64,000 nucleotides of DNA from Undaria pinnatifida. Taxonomy: Eukaryota > Sar > Phaeophyceae > Laminariales > Alariaceae. Both the position numbers and the translations under genes were made by a program. How positions within the stretch are numbered: position 1 is the first letter of the stretch; every line of letters begins with the position of its first letter. Under the pieces are notes generated by a model, which worked only from the letters and a program-made list of their open reading frames with translations, had not been told where the DNA came from and did not search any database. Below, one piece after another: positions 44,031 through 54,519 of this stretch. Where the stretch lies: positions 14,269,695-14,333,694 of the forward strand of contig JABAKD010000012.1 in NCBI GenBank assembly GCA_012845835.1, in the 5' to 3' direction.

Positions 44031-44257
44031 CGCCACCACAGTATCGATACCATGGACCGTGCACCCTCGGTGGGGTCTGGAGTCACAAGACGTCGTTCGA
44101 AAGCAGCACACCATATGAAATCAACCATGTTGTTCAGTCGCAAGCAGCCTAAAAGGATCAAAGCAACCCACCGTCACCCCACAACTACCAGACGCCTGAC
44201 CTCTACCGCACTCGACTACGCCATAAACCCGACCCACAAGGGATCCAACACACAGGC

Positions 44258-44365
44258 ATGTCCAGCGCAGAATATGAGCTCTCGTCGGATGACGAGGAGG
44301 TGGCCGCCACCCAAACCAACGAGAAGCCGGCCACGTCGGTCATGCACTCGGAGAGCAAGCCGTAA
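44258..44365 (+). pseudogene. Short coding-like remnant (MSSAEYELSSDDEE...)
   Basis: A 35-codon frame, acidic and Ser-rich, reads past its TAA for another 18 codons (DAIDCLDDSKVVYGERSG) with coding-like composition. No family is recognised; it could be a decayed exon or transposon piece. Confidence 0.25.
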
Positions 44366-44369
44366 GATG

Positions 44370-45500
44370 CTATCGACTGCCTCGACGACTCAAAGGTGGT
44401 GTATGGCGAGCGGTCGGGTTAGCCTGAGTGTGTGCGTGTTCTTCCCATACCATTGATATTTCCACCCACCTACATCCAGCACACCCAACGTCCATGCCGA
44501 TGCCTCCTCTTAGAGAGCCGATCTCTGTGGACATACGCATCGCCAAATACAGCACGTGATTCGGCCATGCAATGCCAACCGCAATTAACACTAGGGCTGG
44601 GCATATATATGCAAGCCAGCACACCAGACTACTTGTAAGGAAGAAATAAAATAACAATTACGAAAAAAGAAAAGTGGGACTACTTTATAAAAACATCGCA
44701 GTTGTCCAATCAACGTTCTTCTCCCACTTGGTATGATGTTTTAATCAACTAACTGTTCACGTGTGTCAATAGGATATACCATGGCACGCCATCCTCTACG
44801 CTGTCACAAGGCCTTAGCCTTTAAGGCATGTCTCAGATGGCGTCAAGACATATGGTTAACGCACGCATTAAGGCCCGTAATCGGGGACAATGCACGTTGC
44901 AAGGCTTGTGCTCCCAATTTTTGGGGAGGAATTACTTGGAATTAGTGTGAAATATTTGTTTCAAAAGCCAAAGTGAGATTTGTATGTCTTGATCGGCGAG
45001 TATCGTGTTTAGCCAATGCGCGTTTTGGTGGGAATTCCCAAAATTAATGGACAAAGGCGATGCATGTGAATGCGCTTTGGGCCTATAAAGAGAAAAACTT
45101 CTTCATGAAATGCCTAGAATCTCCATTCTGTCCCCGGTTTATGGGGTTTCCGGTCTGACGTCGTTGTGTTTGGACACAATACAATAAACGGGATTTAAGG
45201 AAATTTTCAAGTACCCAAACAGCCCTCAAGGCACCGATTTTGGAAAAGAGCGCTAAGGCATACTTTAAGGCGTGCCATAAAGGCTAGAACCTAGCTGTCC
45301 CCATTCGGGCAATGTTCTGAAACCACGCTGAACGGTGCGAGCAAAGCTTCTCGATCAATAGCAACGCGCTCGTGCCAGCCGCCACTGCCCTAGGGGAAAA
45401 AAAAAGGTGGGGACTCAGATCGAGGCTGGGGCTACTACAGGCAATTCTATAACACACAACATGATGATGTGTTGCCGGGAGCCACCATGTATGCACGAGT
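44370..45500. other. No gene recognised upstream of copia element
   Basis: No coding or RNA gene signal. The sequence is AT-rich near 44640-44760. Confidence 0.45.
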
Positions 45501-45507
45501 AACAGCT

Positions 45508-45925
45508 TGTTCGACGTAGCTTGGCCCAACGAACAACAGTAGAAACACACGGTGGTTACATTGGGTTATCCGACAGGATATTGCGGGATATTTCAATGTG
45601 GGAAGCATACGTGGGTTATTCCTTTGAGTCCTTGCGGACTGCTGAGAACAGCTCTAGGAACTTTCTGGTATTAGTATTACGGAATTTTAGTGCATCGGAA
45701 GAGTACCCCGTGGTACCATGGAGCCGAGCACGTAGGCTTCGCATACCGGCGCCTAGTATTAATAGCTCACTCCATATCTTCCCCTCGGATCAGTATCCGG
45801 GACCAGTTAATAAAGACATCTATATACCATATTCTTCACACTGTGTGTTGCAGTGAAGCTCGCACCCTGAGACTGGGGTGCTGGAAGCACGTTTTTATTC
45901 TTGGCGTAACCGATTTATTTCAACA
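45508..45925 (+). repeat. 5' LTR of copia element
   Basis: Starts TGTTCGACGTAGCTTGGCCC, ends TTTCAACA. The 3' partner is 44 bp longer, largely because of a terminal 51-bp duplication. Confidence 0.85.
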
Positions 45926-45955
45926 CGTTAACGTGTTCACGTTTGAATCGGCAAA

Positions 45956-46759
45956 ATGTGTGGAAGCGAGGTCGACGGAGAGCACGTCAACGAACAAGAA
46001 GAGATTATAGAAAAGCTGAGATCATTGGTCTTCAGGCAAGGCCAACTAAAGGAGCGGATGGCCAGCGACCGCGCCCGAGGAGAGGGCCAGTCTAGCCCTA
46101 GCAACGAACAGCAAGATGGAGTCCGGACTGGTGGGAATTTGCCAGACCCTGGTGTTGTACGCGTAGGCGGGGCTAGTAGGGACGAGGAATTCGTAGAGAG
46201 CGTGAATGTTGGCCCGCGAGAACTTAGTAGTATTGAGCAGGCAGTTCCCAAATTGTGCGGTAAGCCGGAGAATTTTCCAGTTTGGGGTACGCGTTTTGAG
46301 GCGTTTGTATCAATGAGTGGATGCTTGAGTTCTCCACTCACAGACATCGAATTAGCTGTAGGTGATACGACGAAGGATACCCAGCATTTCGTCTCTCAAG
46401 GTTTGACGCATGCCCACATCAGAAGCGCACGAGTGGCGTGGATATGTCTGACAGAAAGCATGTCTGACGCCGACCTACTAGACATAATTTTTACCATGCA
46501 GCCTCCGAGTGGTGCTTGGAAAATGCTTCGCGATTGGTTTCTGCCGAGATCAATTGCTACGCAGGTCAAATGGTCGGATGCTTTTGATGCTGTAAAGGTG
46601 AAAAAGAGTAAAGAGCCTATGAAATTATTTAGCCGTGTAGACAAGATCGTTAGTACTCTTGCTTCGCTTGGTTTGCCGAAATCGGAGGGCGACGCTAACC
46701 GAAAATTGGTAAGGGTCTTGACGGATGAATACGAAATTGAGCAATGCACGCTTCTATAA
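45956..46759 (+). pseudogene. Copia gag-like open frame
   Basis: 267 codons from the first ATG after the 5' LTR. It has a charged, coiled-coil-like start (EQEEIIEKLRSLVFRQGQLK) and then a copia gag core with PKLCGKPENFPVWGTRFEAF and WKMLRDWF. A TAA ends it; downstream, in decayed sequence, a zinc knuckle C-I-R-C-LESR-H-MWYQ-W (47072-47113) has Trp in place of the last Cys. Confidence 0.75.
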
Positions 46760-47269
46760 CAAGATAAAATAACGCGAGCAGAGATCGAGAACATAGTCCA
46801 ACAGAGGCATCTGAGACTTTCCGTATCAAAGAGGAATAACGTAGGACAAGCACTGTTTGCTAGTGGAGTCGCCCGAGGTGGTCGCGGGGGTGTTTGTGGG
46901 GGTAGCCATGGTGGTGGTCGCGGATCCAACCGTAACAATGGTAGGCCGCGGAACAAGGGATCGGCGAATGCAGGAACTGGCTAAGGCAGCGAACGTAGCG
47001 AAGGTAGCAACAACCCCCCCGCCCCCAAGCAAACAATCCCCCAAACAGAGTACGACAAGGTAAAGGGCAAGTGTATCCGTTGCTTGGAATCCAGGCACAT
47101 GTGGTACCAGTGGAAGGCTCGAGTCACCCCGGCTTCGAAGAGGACGTCTGACGGGCGTGCACAGGGATAGAACAACAGCGGTGAGGCTGTGCTGTCTTGC
47201 GAATGCTATACTTAATGGTAGTGATGACTCGTGTGCTGTGGAACATAGGGATAGCTTGACAGAGAATTT

Positions 47270-47507
47270 CACAGAGAAATGGATAGCAGACAGTGGCGCC
47301 TCATTCCACATGACTCATCCAGCTGACCAGTTGAGTGACGTACGACTGTGCAACAACAAGGTTAGGATTGGTGACAACCACCTGATCGACGTTGTGGGTT
47401 ATGGCACGCTCACTGTAGTCTTTCCCGGAGATCTGACTCTTAAACTGTTGGATGTGGGTTACATGCCGGATTTGGCGCTCAATTTGTTTTCGCTGATGGC
47501 CGAGTTG
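47270..47507 (+). pseudogene. Copia protease fragment
   Basis: WIADSGASFHMTH holds the D-S/T-G active site (Asp codon at 47289), followed by GYGTLTV and VGYMPDLALNLFSL, the usual C-terminal part. The frame is then broken by the nested MITE. Confidence 0.8.
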
Positions 47508-47742
47508 TTCTACGGTAGCCCCGCCAACATTTCTTTAACGACATGGACGGTTTTAAAACCAGCTCCCGGCCGTATATCTTGAAACACGGTGCCCCTTGCC
47601 CCCTCGATGTTGTCGTTCGATGTTCTTTTGCAAACAAGAAAATATATGAAGTTTTTAGTTTTCATCTCATCCTTCCTCGTGTCGAGCAGCCACGAACGTT
47701 CGTTAAAGAATATCGCAGGTTTTGGGGGGGGCTATCGTAGAA
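47508..47742. mobile_element. MITE nested in copia protease/integrase junction
   Basis: 235 bp with terminal inverted repeats TTCTACGGTAGCCCC and TTCTACGATAGCCCC (the second read inward from the right). The interior matches 37090-37314. No clear target duplication is visible. Its insertion postdates the retrotransposon. Confidence 0.75.
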
Positions 47743-47967
47743 TCAGTCGGCCGCAGATAAGCATGGAGTAGATTTCATGAGGAGAGCTTGTGCATTTCTC
47801 TTTTCAATGAAGGTTGAGATTCGAGGGTGAATCTGGATCTAGTTGCATTCACTTTGCTAACAGAATAGAGCCAGACAACAAATATGTGCCGTTTCCCCTG
47901 TTGACCCCTGACTCCACTGAGAACCGCACGGAAATCGATTGCGACTCTCCCCAGGCGCTTCCCGTAC

Positions 47968-48870
47968 TTGCCCCCAGTAGTGCCTGCCGAGACTGCTGTA
48001 GACATCAACGTTTTGCATTGCGTGCATTGTCACTCTAACGAGCTACTGTTGGGAGAGACTGCGAAATCACTCAGGGTAGAACTGTTAGGGACTCTGAGAC
48101 CCTACACTGGCTGTTCTATATCGAAAGGTTACCGCAAGCCAATCCCCAGCAGTACTAAGTCACGTGCTTCAGAGACATTGGGACGCGTCTTCGTTGACCT
48201 GAGTGGCCCTAAGAGAACCCCTTCTCTGTTGGGTAAGAGGTATATCATACTAGTGAAGGATGATTTCTCTCGCTACGCGTGGCTATACTTTCTGAAGCAT
48301 AATTCGGAAGCAGCAGACGCGTTTAGGAAGTGTTTGGCTGATGTACGCGCCGATGGTGTCCCCTCGAAAGTTGAGATTGTAAGGTCTGACAACGGGGGAG
48401 AATTCCATCATGGGGAGTTTGGAGAGGTGTCCAAACAGGATTGCATCAAGCGCGAATTCACAAACGCTAACAGCGCAAAACAGAATGGTGTTGTCGACAG
48501 AGCGCTAGGTATAATTCAGAACGCAGCACTTGCTGCGTGCATCCAGGCTCCTATCATCTTCCCGCTCGTCCACCTGCCGCCAACCGAATCCCTGTGGGTG
48601 GAAGCGGTGCATTGGTCCTGTGACGCCCTGGACCACACCGCAACCACTGCCAACCTCGGTAACAAGTCTCCGCATGAAATGTGGCATGGTACTGCCGTAC
48701 CTGCCTCACCACACCCGTTCCTTCGCCCAGCGTACTGCCGTTGGAACCGCCCGTCCAAGTCGTCACCCCGGGTCGAGAACTGTCTTTACCTCTCTGGCCG
48801 GGCATCGACCACCCAAATGATTCGTTGCGGGTGCTCACGCGGGCGAACAAGGTGGTGGAAACTCGAGACG
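47968..48870 (+). pseudogene. Copia integrase
   Basis: A degenerate HHCC zinc region (LHCVHCHS; GCSISKG) precedes the catalytic core: Asp in VFVDLSGP (48196), Asp in VRSDNGGEF (48388), and KQNGVVDRAL, where the catalytic Glu is replaced by Asp (48496). The C-terminal part loses similarity and runs into a diverged linker. Confidence 0.8.
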
Positions 48871-48944
48871 TGATGTGGGAGGCGACGCTTAAAGTGGAAG
48901 CGCCGTCACCCTAGCTGCCGGGGGGTCCGGAGCAGGGAGGGACG

Positions 48945-49465
48945 GATGCAGGGGTTAGAGGACGCGCCAGAGCTGGAAGGGACGGAGGATTTCGCGTCCG
49001 ACCCGACGACTCTACTGCCAAGATTGGGGAGGGAAATTCCTCACGAACTCCGCATGGTGCCTCCCATGACGCAAGCCAGTGACGATTTTAGAGCCGAGCA
49101 TGTGGAGTCGAACGATACATCAACGGCCTGCAGCGAATCGTCCGACAGCGATTCTTCCTCTCGGGATGGGAGTGACGCGTCAACCCCTGACAGTGGAGCG
49201 CTGAGCGACACGTCAACCTCTGACGGTGGAGCTCTGAGCGACGTGTCAACCCACTACAGTGGAGCTCAGACCCCGACGGCGGTCCAGACTGCTGCACGCC
49301 AACTTGGAGCGCACATGTCAGGACCGGGCGATGGTGAAGAGATTCGGGAGGGATGTACGAGGGCCCAGACCAGCGCTCAACCGGGAAGTGGCGGCGGGGC
49401 TGATCAGTGGAATCGGACCCTGCGAAGGAGGCCGCGTTTTCCAGGCGCTACTGGCTGCGACTGAG
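48945..49465 (+). pseudogene. Copia Ser/Asp-rich linker between integrase and reverse transcriptase
   Basis: Open frame with direct repeats of the type GALSDTSTSDG/GALSDVSTHYSG (DNA period about 33 bp near 49180-49265). It is the low-complexity spacer typical between integrase and reverse transcriptase. The reading frame changes near its end. Confidence 0.55.
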
Positions 49466-49554
49466 ACGGAGCGCGAAAAGACGCAGTTACCAGATTGCCT
49501 TGTCAAAGAGGCGGAACCGGAACCGACGTCTTATACCGCCGCGCGTTCGTCAAA

Positions 49555-50180
49555 ACATTCGGACGTTTGAATGGACGCGATGAGATTGAACTTCCCGCAG
49601 ATAGTAATGTCGTGGAGTCAAAGTGGTTGTTAAAGTGGAAGAGCGACGCGCGCGGCATGATAGATAGAGCTAAGGCACGGTTGGTAGCTCCGAGCTATAA
49701 CCAGGTAGAGGAAGTTGACTACTTCAAAACTTTTGCCCCCACCGCTCCGACTACGTCCAACCGACTCATTGCAGCAATGGCGTGCAAGCTTGATTGGGGC
49801 TTGAGACACTTGGACGTTACCCAGGCCTTTATTCAGGCAGAGTTGGATACCGAGATTTTCTTGAAAAATCCCCCTGGGTATGGAGAGATGTCGGGTAAGG
49901 TAGTCCTACTCAACAAAGCCCTTTACGGGCTGAAGCAGAGTGGTCGATCATGGTACAAGCTACTGTCGTCAACCTTGGTAGAGTGTGGGTTTGAGCAGTG
50001 CCTGGTAGACCCGCGCGTGTTTCGACAGATTTCGAATGACGCGGTTGTTTGTAGCGATGCTGGTGGTTCACGTGGACAACGTCAAAAACGCAGCAACCAA
50101 AGAGGTAACTGATGCGGTAGTGGCTGACCTCAACAAGAGATTTCCGACCAAACATCTAGGCGAGGTTACGTGGTACATGT
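49555..50180 (+). pseudogene. Copia reverse transcriptase, frameshifted
   Basis: VVESKWLLKWK, RAKARLVA, VDYFKTFAPTA, LDVTQAFIQAELD and NKALYGLKQSGRSWYKLL are diagnostic of copia reverse transcriptase. A frameshift near 50045 moves the active site into another frame, where it reads VVHVDN instead of the usual YVDD, losing both the Tyr and the second Asp. Confidence 0.88.
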
Positions 50181-50299
50181 AGCGAGTACAGGAGAGGTTG
50201 TGAGAAGAGAACCCTGGAGATTTCGCAGACTCAGTTCATCAGAAACGTTATCGACCGTTTAGGTATCACTAAGACTGGCCCAATCCCTTCTTCACCGTC

Positions 50300-51000
50300 G
50301 TTGAACCTCAGACACGTGAGTGATGAACAGCCTGCGGCGGTGGACGCGGATTTCCGCGAAATCGTGGGGAATCTGATGTGGACTGCGAACGAGACGAGAC
50401 CAGACATCTCCAACGCAATGCGAGTGATTGCGCGGTTCTCGCACGATCCTAAGGAAGTACACGTGAAGGCTGCTGGGAAGATTTGCGAATGCTCGGCTCA
50501 TTTGGGCTTGCCTTTCAGAAGAGAAAGTAGGTTGGAGGATGTACAGTTGAAGTACGACCTAGAGACGTACGTAGACGCGGACTACGCCCACAGAGCCAAG
50601 GACAGGCGTTCGGTCTCTGGTGTAGCTGTTTGCTGCGAAGGTACGCTTGTATCCTGATTTTCTAGAACGCAGAAATACGTTACACTCTCCACCATCGAGG
50701 CCGAGTACGTGGCGATGGCTGACGGGGTGAAGGAGGCCTCCTACGTGCGAGGAGTGTTGGCTTTCTTGATGCCTTGTCGACAGTCTTGGGTGGCCGAGTA
50801 TTGGAGTGTTTGAAGACAACAACGGGGGCGATTGACTTGGCCAAAAACCCGCTGAGCTCGTTCAACAGCAAGCACGTCGATGTGAGGTATCATTTCTTGC
50901 GCTAGTTGGTGGGGAAGGGAGACTTATTATCCGTGAAGTATCTCAGGACGGAGGAACAACTTGCGAATATTCTCACGAAGGCAGCTGCTCGGTAGAGTCT
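50300..51000 (+). pseudogene. Copia RNase H region
   Basis: GNLMWTANETRPDISNAMRV and TYVDADYAHRAKDRRSVSG give the connection and first RNase H Asp. A TGA replaces the Trp expected before FSRTQK (50656), and STIEAEYVAMAD carries the acidic motif. A TAG follows in HFLR*LV (50904). Confidence 0.85.
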
Positions 51001-51106
51001 TCTTGAGGAACACCTCGATTTTTTGTTGGGGGTATATGTTTTCCGTCGTAAAAGGTTCCTGGTAGTTATTTCCGAGACTTGTTAGTTGACCCAGCGCCAG
51101 GGAGGG

Positions 51107-51568
51107 TGTTCGATGTAGCTTGGCCCAACAAACAATAGTAGAAACACACGGTGGTTACGCCGGGTTGTCCGACAGGATATTGCGGGATATTGCAGCATGG
51201 GAAAAATACGTGGAATATTCCTTTGGGTTCTTGTGGACTGCTGAGGACAGCCCTAGGAACTTTCTGGTACTAGTACCATGGATTTTTAGTGCTGCGGAAG
51301 AGTACCCCGTGGTACATGGAGCCGAGCACGTAGGCTCCGCATACCGGCGCCTACTAGCTCACTCCAACTCTTCCCCTCTGATCAGCATCCGGGACCAGTT
51401 AATAAAGACATCTCTTTGCCATATTTTTCACACTGTGTGTTGCAACGAAATTCGCACCCCGAGACTGGGGTGCTGGAAGCACGTTATTCTTGGCAGCATA
51501 ACCGATTTATCTGATCACAGGTGCTGGAAGCACGTTATTCTTGGCAGCATAACCGATTTATCTTATCA
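51107..51568 (+). repeat. 3' LTR of copia element with terminal 51-bp duplication
   Basis: Starts TGTTCGATGTAGCTTGGCCC. Its end is duplicated: GGTGCTGGAAGCACGTTATT begins at 51469 and again at 51520. The 5' LTR has only one copy, so the duplication arose after insertion. Confidence 0.85.
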
Positions 51569-51579
51569 CAGCTTATGTT

Positions 51580-52735
51580 GCATTTTGGTCTTTTGTCTCT
51601 CGTTATTGTTCTTGAACAATGCGTTATAAGCCACCAACGAGTAATTTTTATTTGTATTTTTTCCAAGCACCGTTGACACTCAGCTCTGTGACAGACCGCT
51701 GTTTGACCATAATGTATGTACTACTGTTGTCAGAGTAGAATATCTTAAGGCGTGAGTGACGTGACCGAAACAGCCGTCTCTTAGCTGCCACTTCAAACAC
51801 ATGTTCTACGCTGCTACTACGTACTGTTTGTGCGCTTTAATAAGGGCCCGCCCAACGAAGAAATGTAAACGCAAAAAAAAACGAAAAAAGAAGATCCTTC
51901 CGTTTTTTTGTAAAGAAAGCATGTTCATTCCAAACAACATAACAAAAAAACTGGAAAAAAACAATAAATTGTTGATCTTCCACGCTAAAACTCGCGGTGT
52001 AACTTGACATAATAATTCAACCACCACAGCCTACCGATTCGCGGCGAATGCACCCAACGACGCAGCTTAACACACCCGACTCGCACACCCGAGGCACCCT
52101 TGTGGTCCAACCCGCGCCCCCGGGAGTGTTTTGGCCATGGTTGTTTGTCGGCAGCCGTTGGATTACTGTGGGTGACACACAAATCAAAAAATATATCGCC
52201 ACTGCCACGTACGTCCTGATCCTCTGGTTTCTTGCATAGCCACCCTTATTCCTTGGTCATACCCTACCGATACATGCTGGCTTCGACGGCGGACACGCAC
52301 CGTGGCAGCCTCTCGCACTATCCCACCCACCGTGCGCCCCGTACGCCTGCGAACCGGTCACCCTACGTTCCTCTTCGCGCTGTTTATCCCATGTTTGTTT
52401 GTTTTTTACCCCATTTCGTTTGTTTTAGATGGTTTCGTTTTTTTTTTTTTAATGGTCTTGGGATTAAAAAAGACGAAAAAGCAAAACGGGTTTATCGGTT
52501 TATATCGGGATCTCTACTGCTAGTTTCTGCTATCTGACCAATGGAACTAGGTTGTTCTCTTTAATTCTGCTTTTCGTTTTTTTTAAATCGCCTTCTTCGT
52601 TTGGACGGGCCCTAAACCGCCCTTTCCACCTATCGACATCCAGCACACGCTGCCAGTCTCCGTGCCAACTCGTAATTCTAGAGCAAAAAAAAAACTGCAA
52701 TCGCAAGAAACTTCGAGACAGGAAGATATATAAAA
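51580..52735. other. No gene recognised
   Basis: Includes an A-rich stretch (51870-51975) and T-rich runs. Short frames only. Confidence 0.45.
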
Positions 52736-52739
52736 TATC

Positions 52740-53047
52740 GGTCGCCCCGGTGGCGTATTGGGTTATCCTCGAGCCTGGTATAGGTCAGTTTCGTGAGTTC
52801 GAGCTCCGCCGAGTGTATACTCGTATATATTCGTTGGGACTTTTTCTTGGGCACAAATTGACTTGCGGAAAGCGGGAGAGCGTGAGGTAGCAACACTCGA
52901 TGAAAAATGGACGAGCAGTGGGATCGCTGAACCCTATGCGCGATAAAAATTGAAGGCAAGAACCGGGGGGGAGAACGGAGAACACCTGTGACCACGGCTT
53001 GTCCAGAAGCTGGAAAGTATAAGTGTGAGGAAAAAACAAAACAAAAC
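52740..53047 (+). mobile_element. tRNA-derived SINE, family 1, copy B
   Basis: GGTCGCCCCGG start, B-box-like GTGAGTTCGAGCTCC, body co-linear with 12553-12851, and tail GAGGAAAAAACAAAACAAAA. Confidence 0.78.
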
Positions 53048-53303
53048 ATCGCAAGTGCTACAAAAATATACCAGGACTTAGGCACATACGGTATACTCAT
53101 GCATGTGGCAAGAACGGGTTGTTTCCCTGGAGCATGACGGCGGGGGTCTAGGCATTATTAAGTCACTAGCTTGCACCTATACAATCAATCATGGACCTCT
53201 GTCTGCTTCATTTCACAATATATATATTTTGCGATGTCAGAAAATAATTATATCTACATGATTGTACCTATCGATTGAAATATTCTATCTTTCGATCCAT
53301 GTG

Positions 53304-54320
53304 CAGTCGTCCCCGCTTTAAAGACACTCTTCTTAAGGAAACTCCCCGCTATAAAGACACATTTTTTCCCAGAACATGGTGCCCCGCAGATGTACAATAA
53401 TAAGGGGGGGGTACCTTTTCCACTTTGCGCCCCCCCCCCAATTTTTTTTGCTGGGGCAGCACACTGCTGTATAACATCGACAGCGGTCTGCTGCAGCCCG
53501 CACTACCGCGTGTGGGTATGGAGAGATTCCTCCCATCTGCTGGCGGGTCGTCAGCTGCCGGCTTGAAGCCATGTGGCGAACCCACGTGCCAGTCAAAGTC
53601 TCAACTCGTGTCAGGCAGTCAAAGTTTGGGATTTTTGCCTTTCTCGTGGAGTTAAATTTTGGTATTTTTGTTTTGTGTTTTTGCCTCGTGTTGACCTTTG
53701 GGGAAGAACGGTGTCCTCTTTTCGGTGTATTTGCCCGATTTTTTTGTATGTTGTGGTCTGCGCTACCGACCGTTTCCTAGTGTCCTTCTAAGAGGCCGAC
53801 TGGGTTTGTTTGGTCCCTATGTGGCAGGTAACTTGCGTGTATCGTATCAGAGCTAGTTCCAACGAACTGATGTGTCTCAGGTGTGTTCACGATATCTCGG
53901 GCATGATGTTCACCGTGAGGATAACGCCTTGACAATAAGAAAAGCCCGCAACACCAGCGCACTGCCGTACACATTACAGCAAGAGCCTGCATCAATAACA
54001 GCGCACTGCCGTACACATTACAATAGGTCGTGCTGCACTCCTTCCCGCGTTTCGGTGGTGGAGGGAAATTCAAAATGTGTAAAGTATTGGAGTGTACTAC
54101 AGCAGTAGTGTTGCGGCCTTTCAAATCACGTGTTGTAGTTTTTAAGCAATACAGTTTCGTGGTCGCATTCCTGCTTCAAATGCGCGTATTTTGACATATG
54201 TTACACCTCCATTGGCCCCGGGGACGGTGAGTTAGTGGCCCCGGAATCCTAAAGACACTTCCCCGCGTTAAAGACACTCCCAAAAAAAAACGCGGTGTGT
54301 CTTTAAAGCGGGGTCGACTG
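53304..54320. mobile_element. Non-autonomous pogo/Tigger-like DNA transposon
   Basis: Terminal inverted repeats CAGTCGTCCCCGC... (left) and CAGTCGACCCCGC... (read inward from 54320) continue as TTTAAAGACAC, matching at 23 of 24 positions. Subterminal AAAGACAC motifs recur at 53355, 54253 and 54280. The right end is flanked by TA, the left by TG, consistent with a mutated TA target duplication. CAGT ends with TA targets are typical of pogo-like Tc1/mariner elements. No transposase frame is evident, so it would depend on another element. Confidence 0.75.
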
Positions 54321-54519
54321 TACAATAACAAATTACGAAGCTTTTAACACGTTGTTTACTACACCTAAGAACTGAGTTGCATACTACATGTAACATCAAA
54401 CCTTCAAGAACAATAAACATTACCAGGCGGGTGATATAAAGGGGTGTCTTCTTGCTGCAACCGTCACATTTGTACCCTTTAAGGGTTTATAGTTTCCGCG
54501 CACATATTGAAATGCCCCC

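Larger units (their letters stand above)
45503..51573 (+). mobile_element. Ty1/copia LTR retrotransposon with target duplication CAGCT
   Basis: LTRs at 45508-45925 and 51107-51568 start TGTTCGA and end CA, and 5-bp direct repeats CAGCT (45503-45507; 51569-51573) mark the insertion site. The polypurine tract CAGGGAGGG precedes the 3' LTR. Domain order gag, protease, integrase, reverse transcriptase, RNase H identifies copia. The LTRs differ at roughly 10-15% of positions by eye, and the frames carry stops, frameshifts and lost catalytic residues, so this is an old, inactive copy. A MITE is nested at 47508-47742. A primer-binding site was not identified with confidence. Confidence 0.92.
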
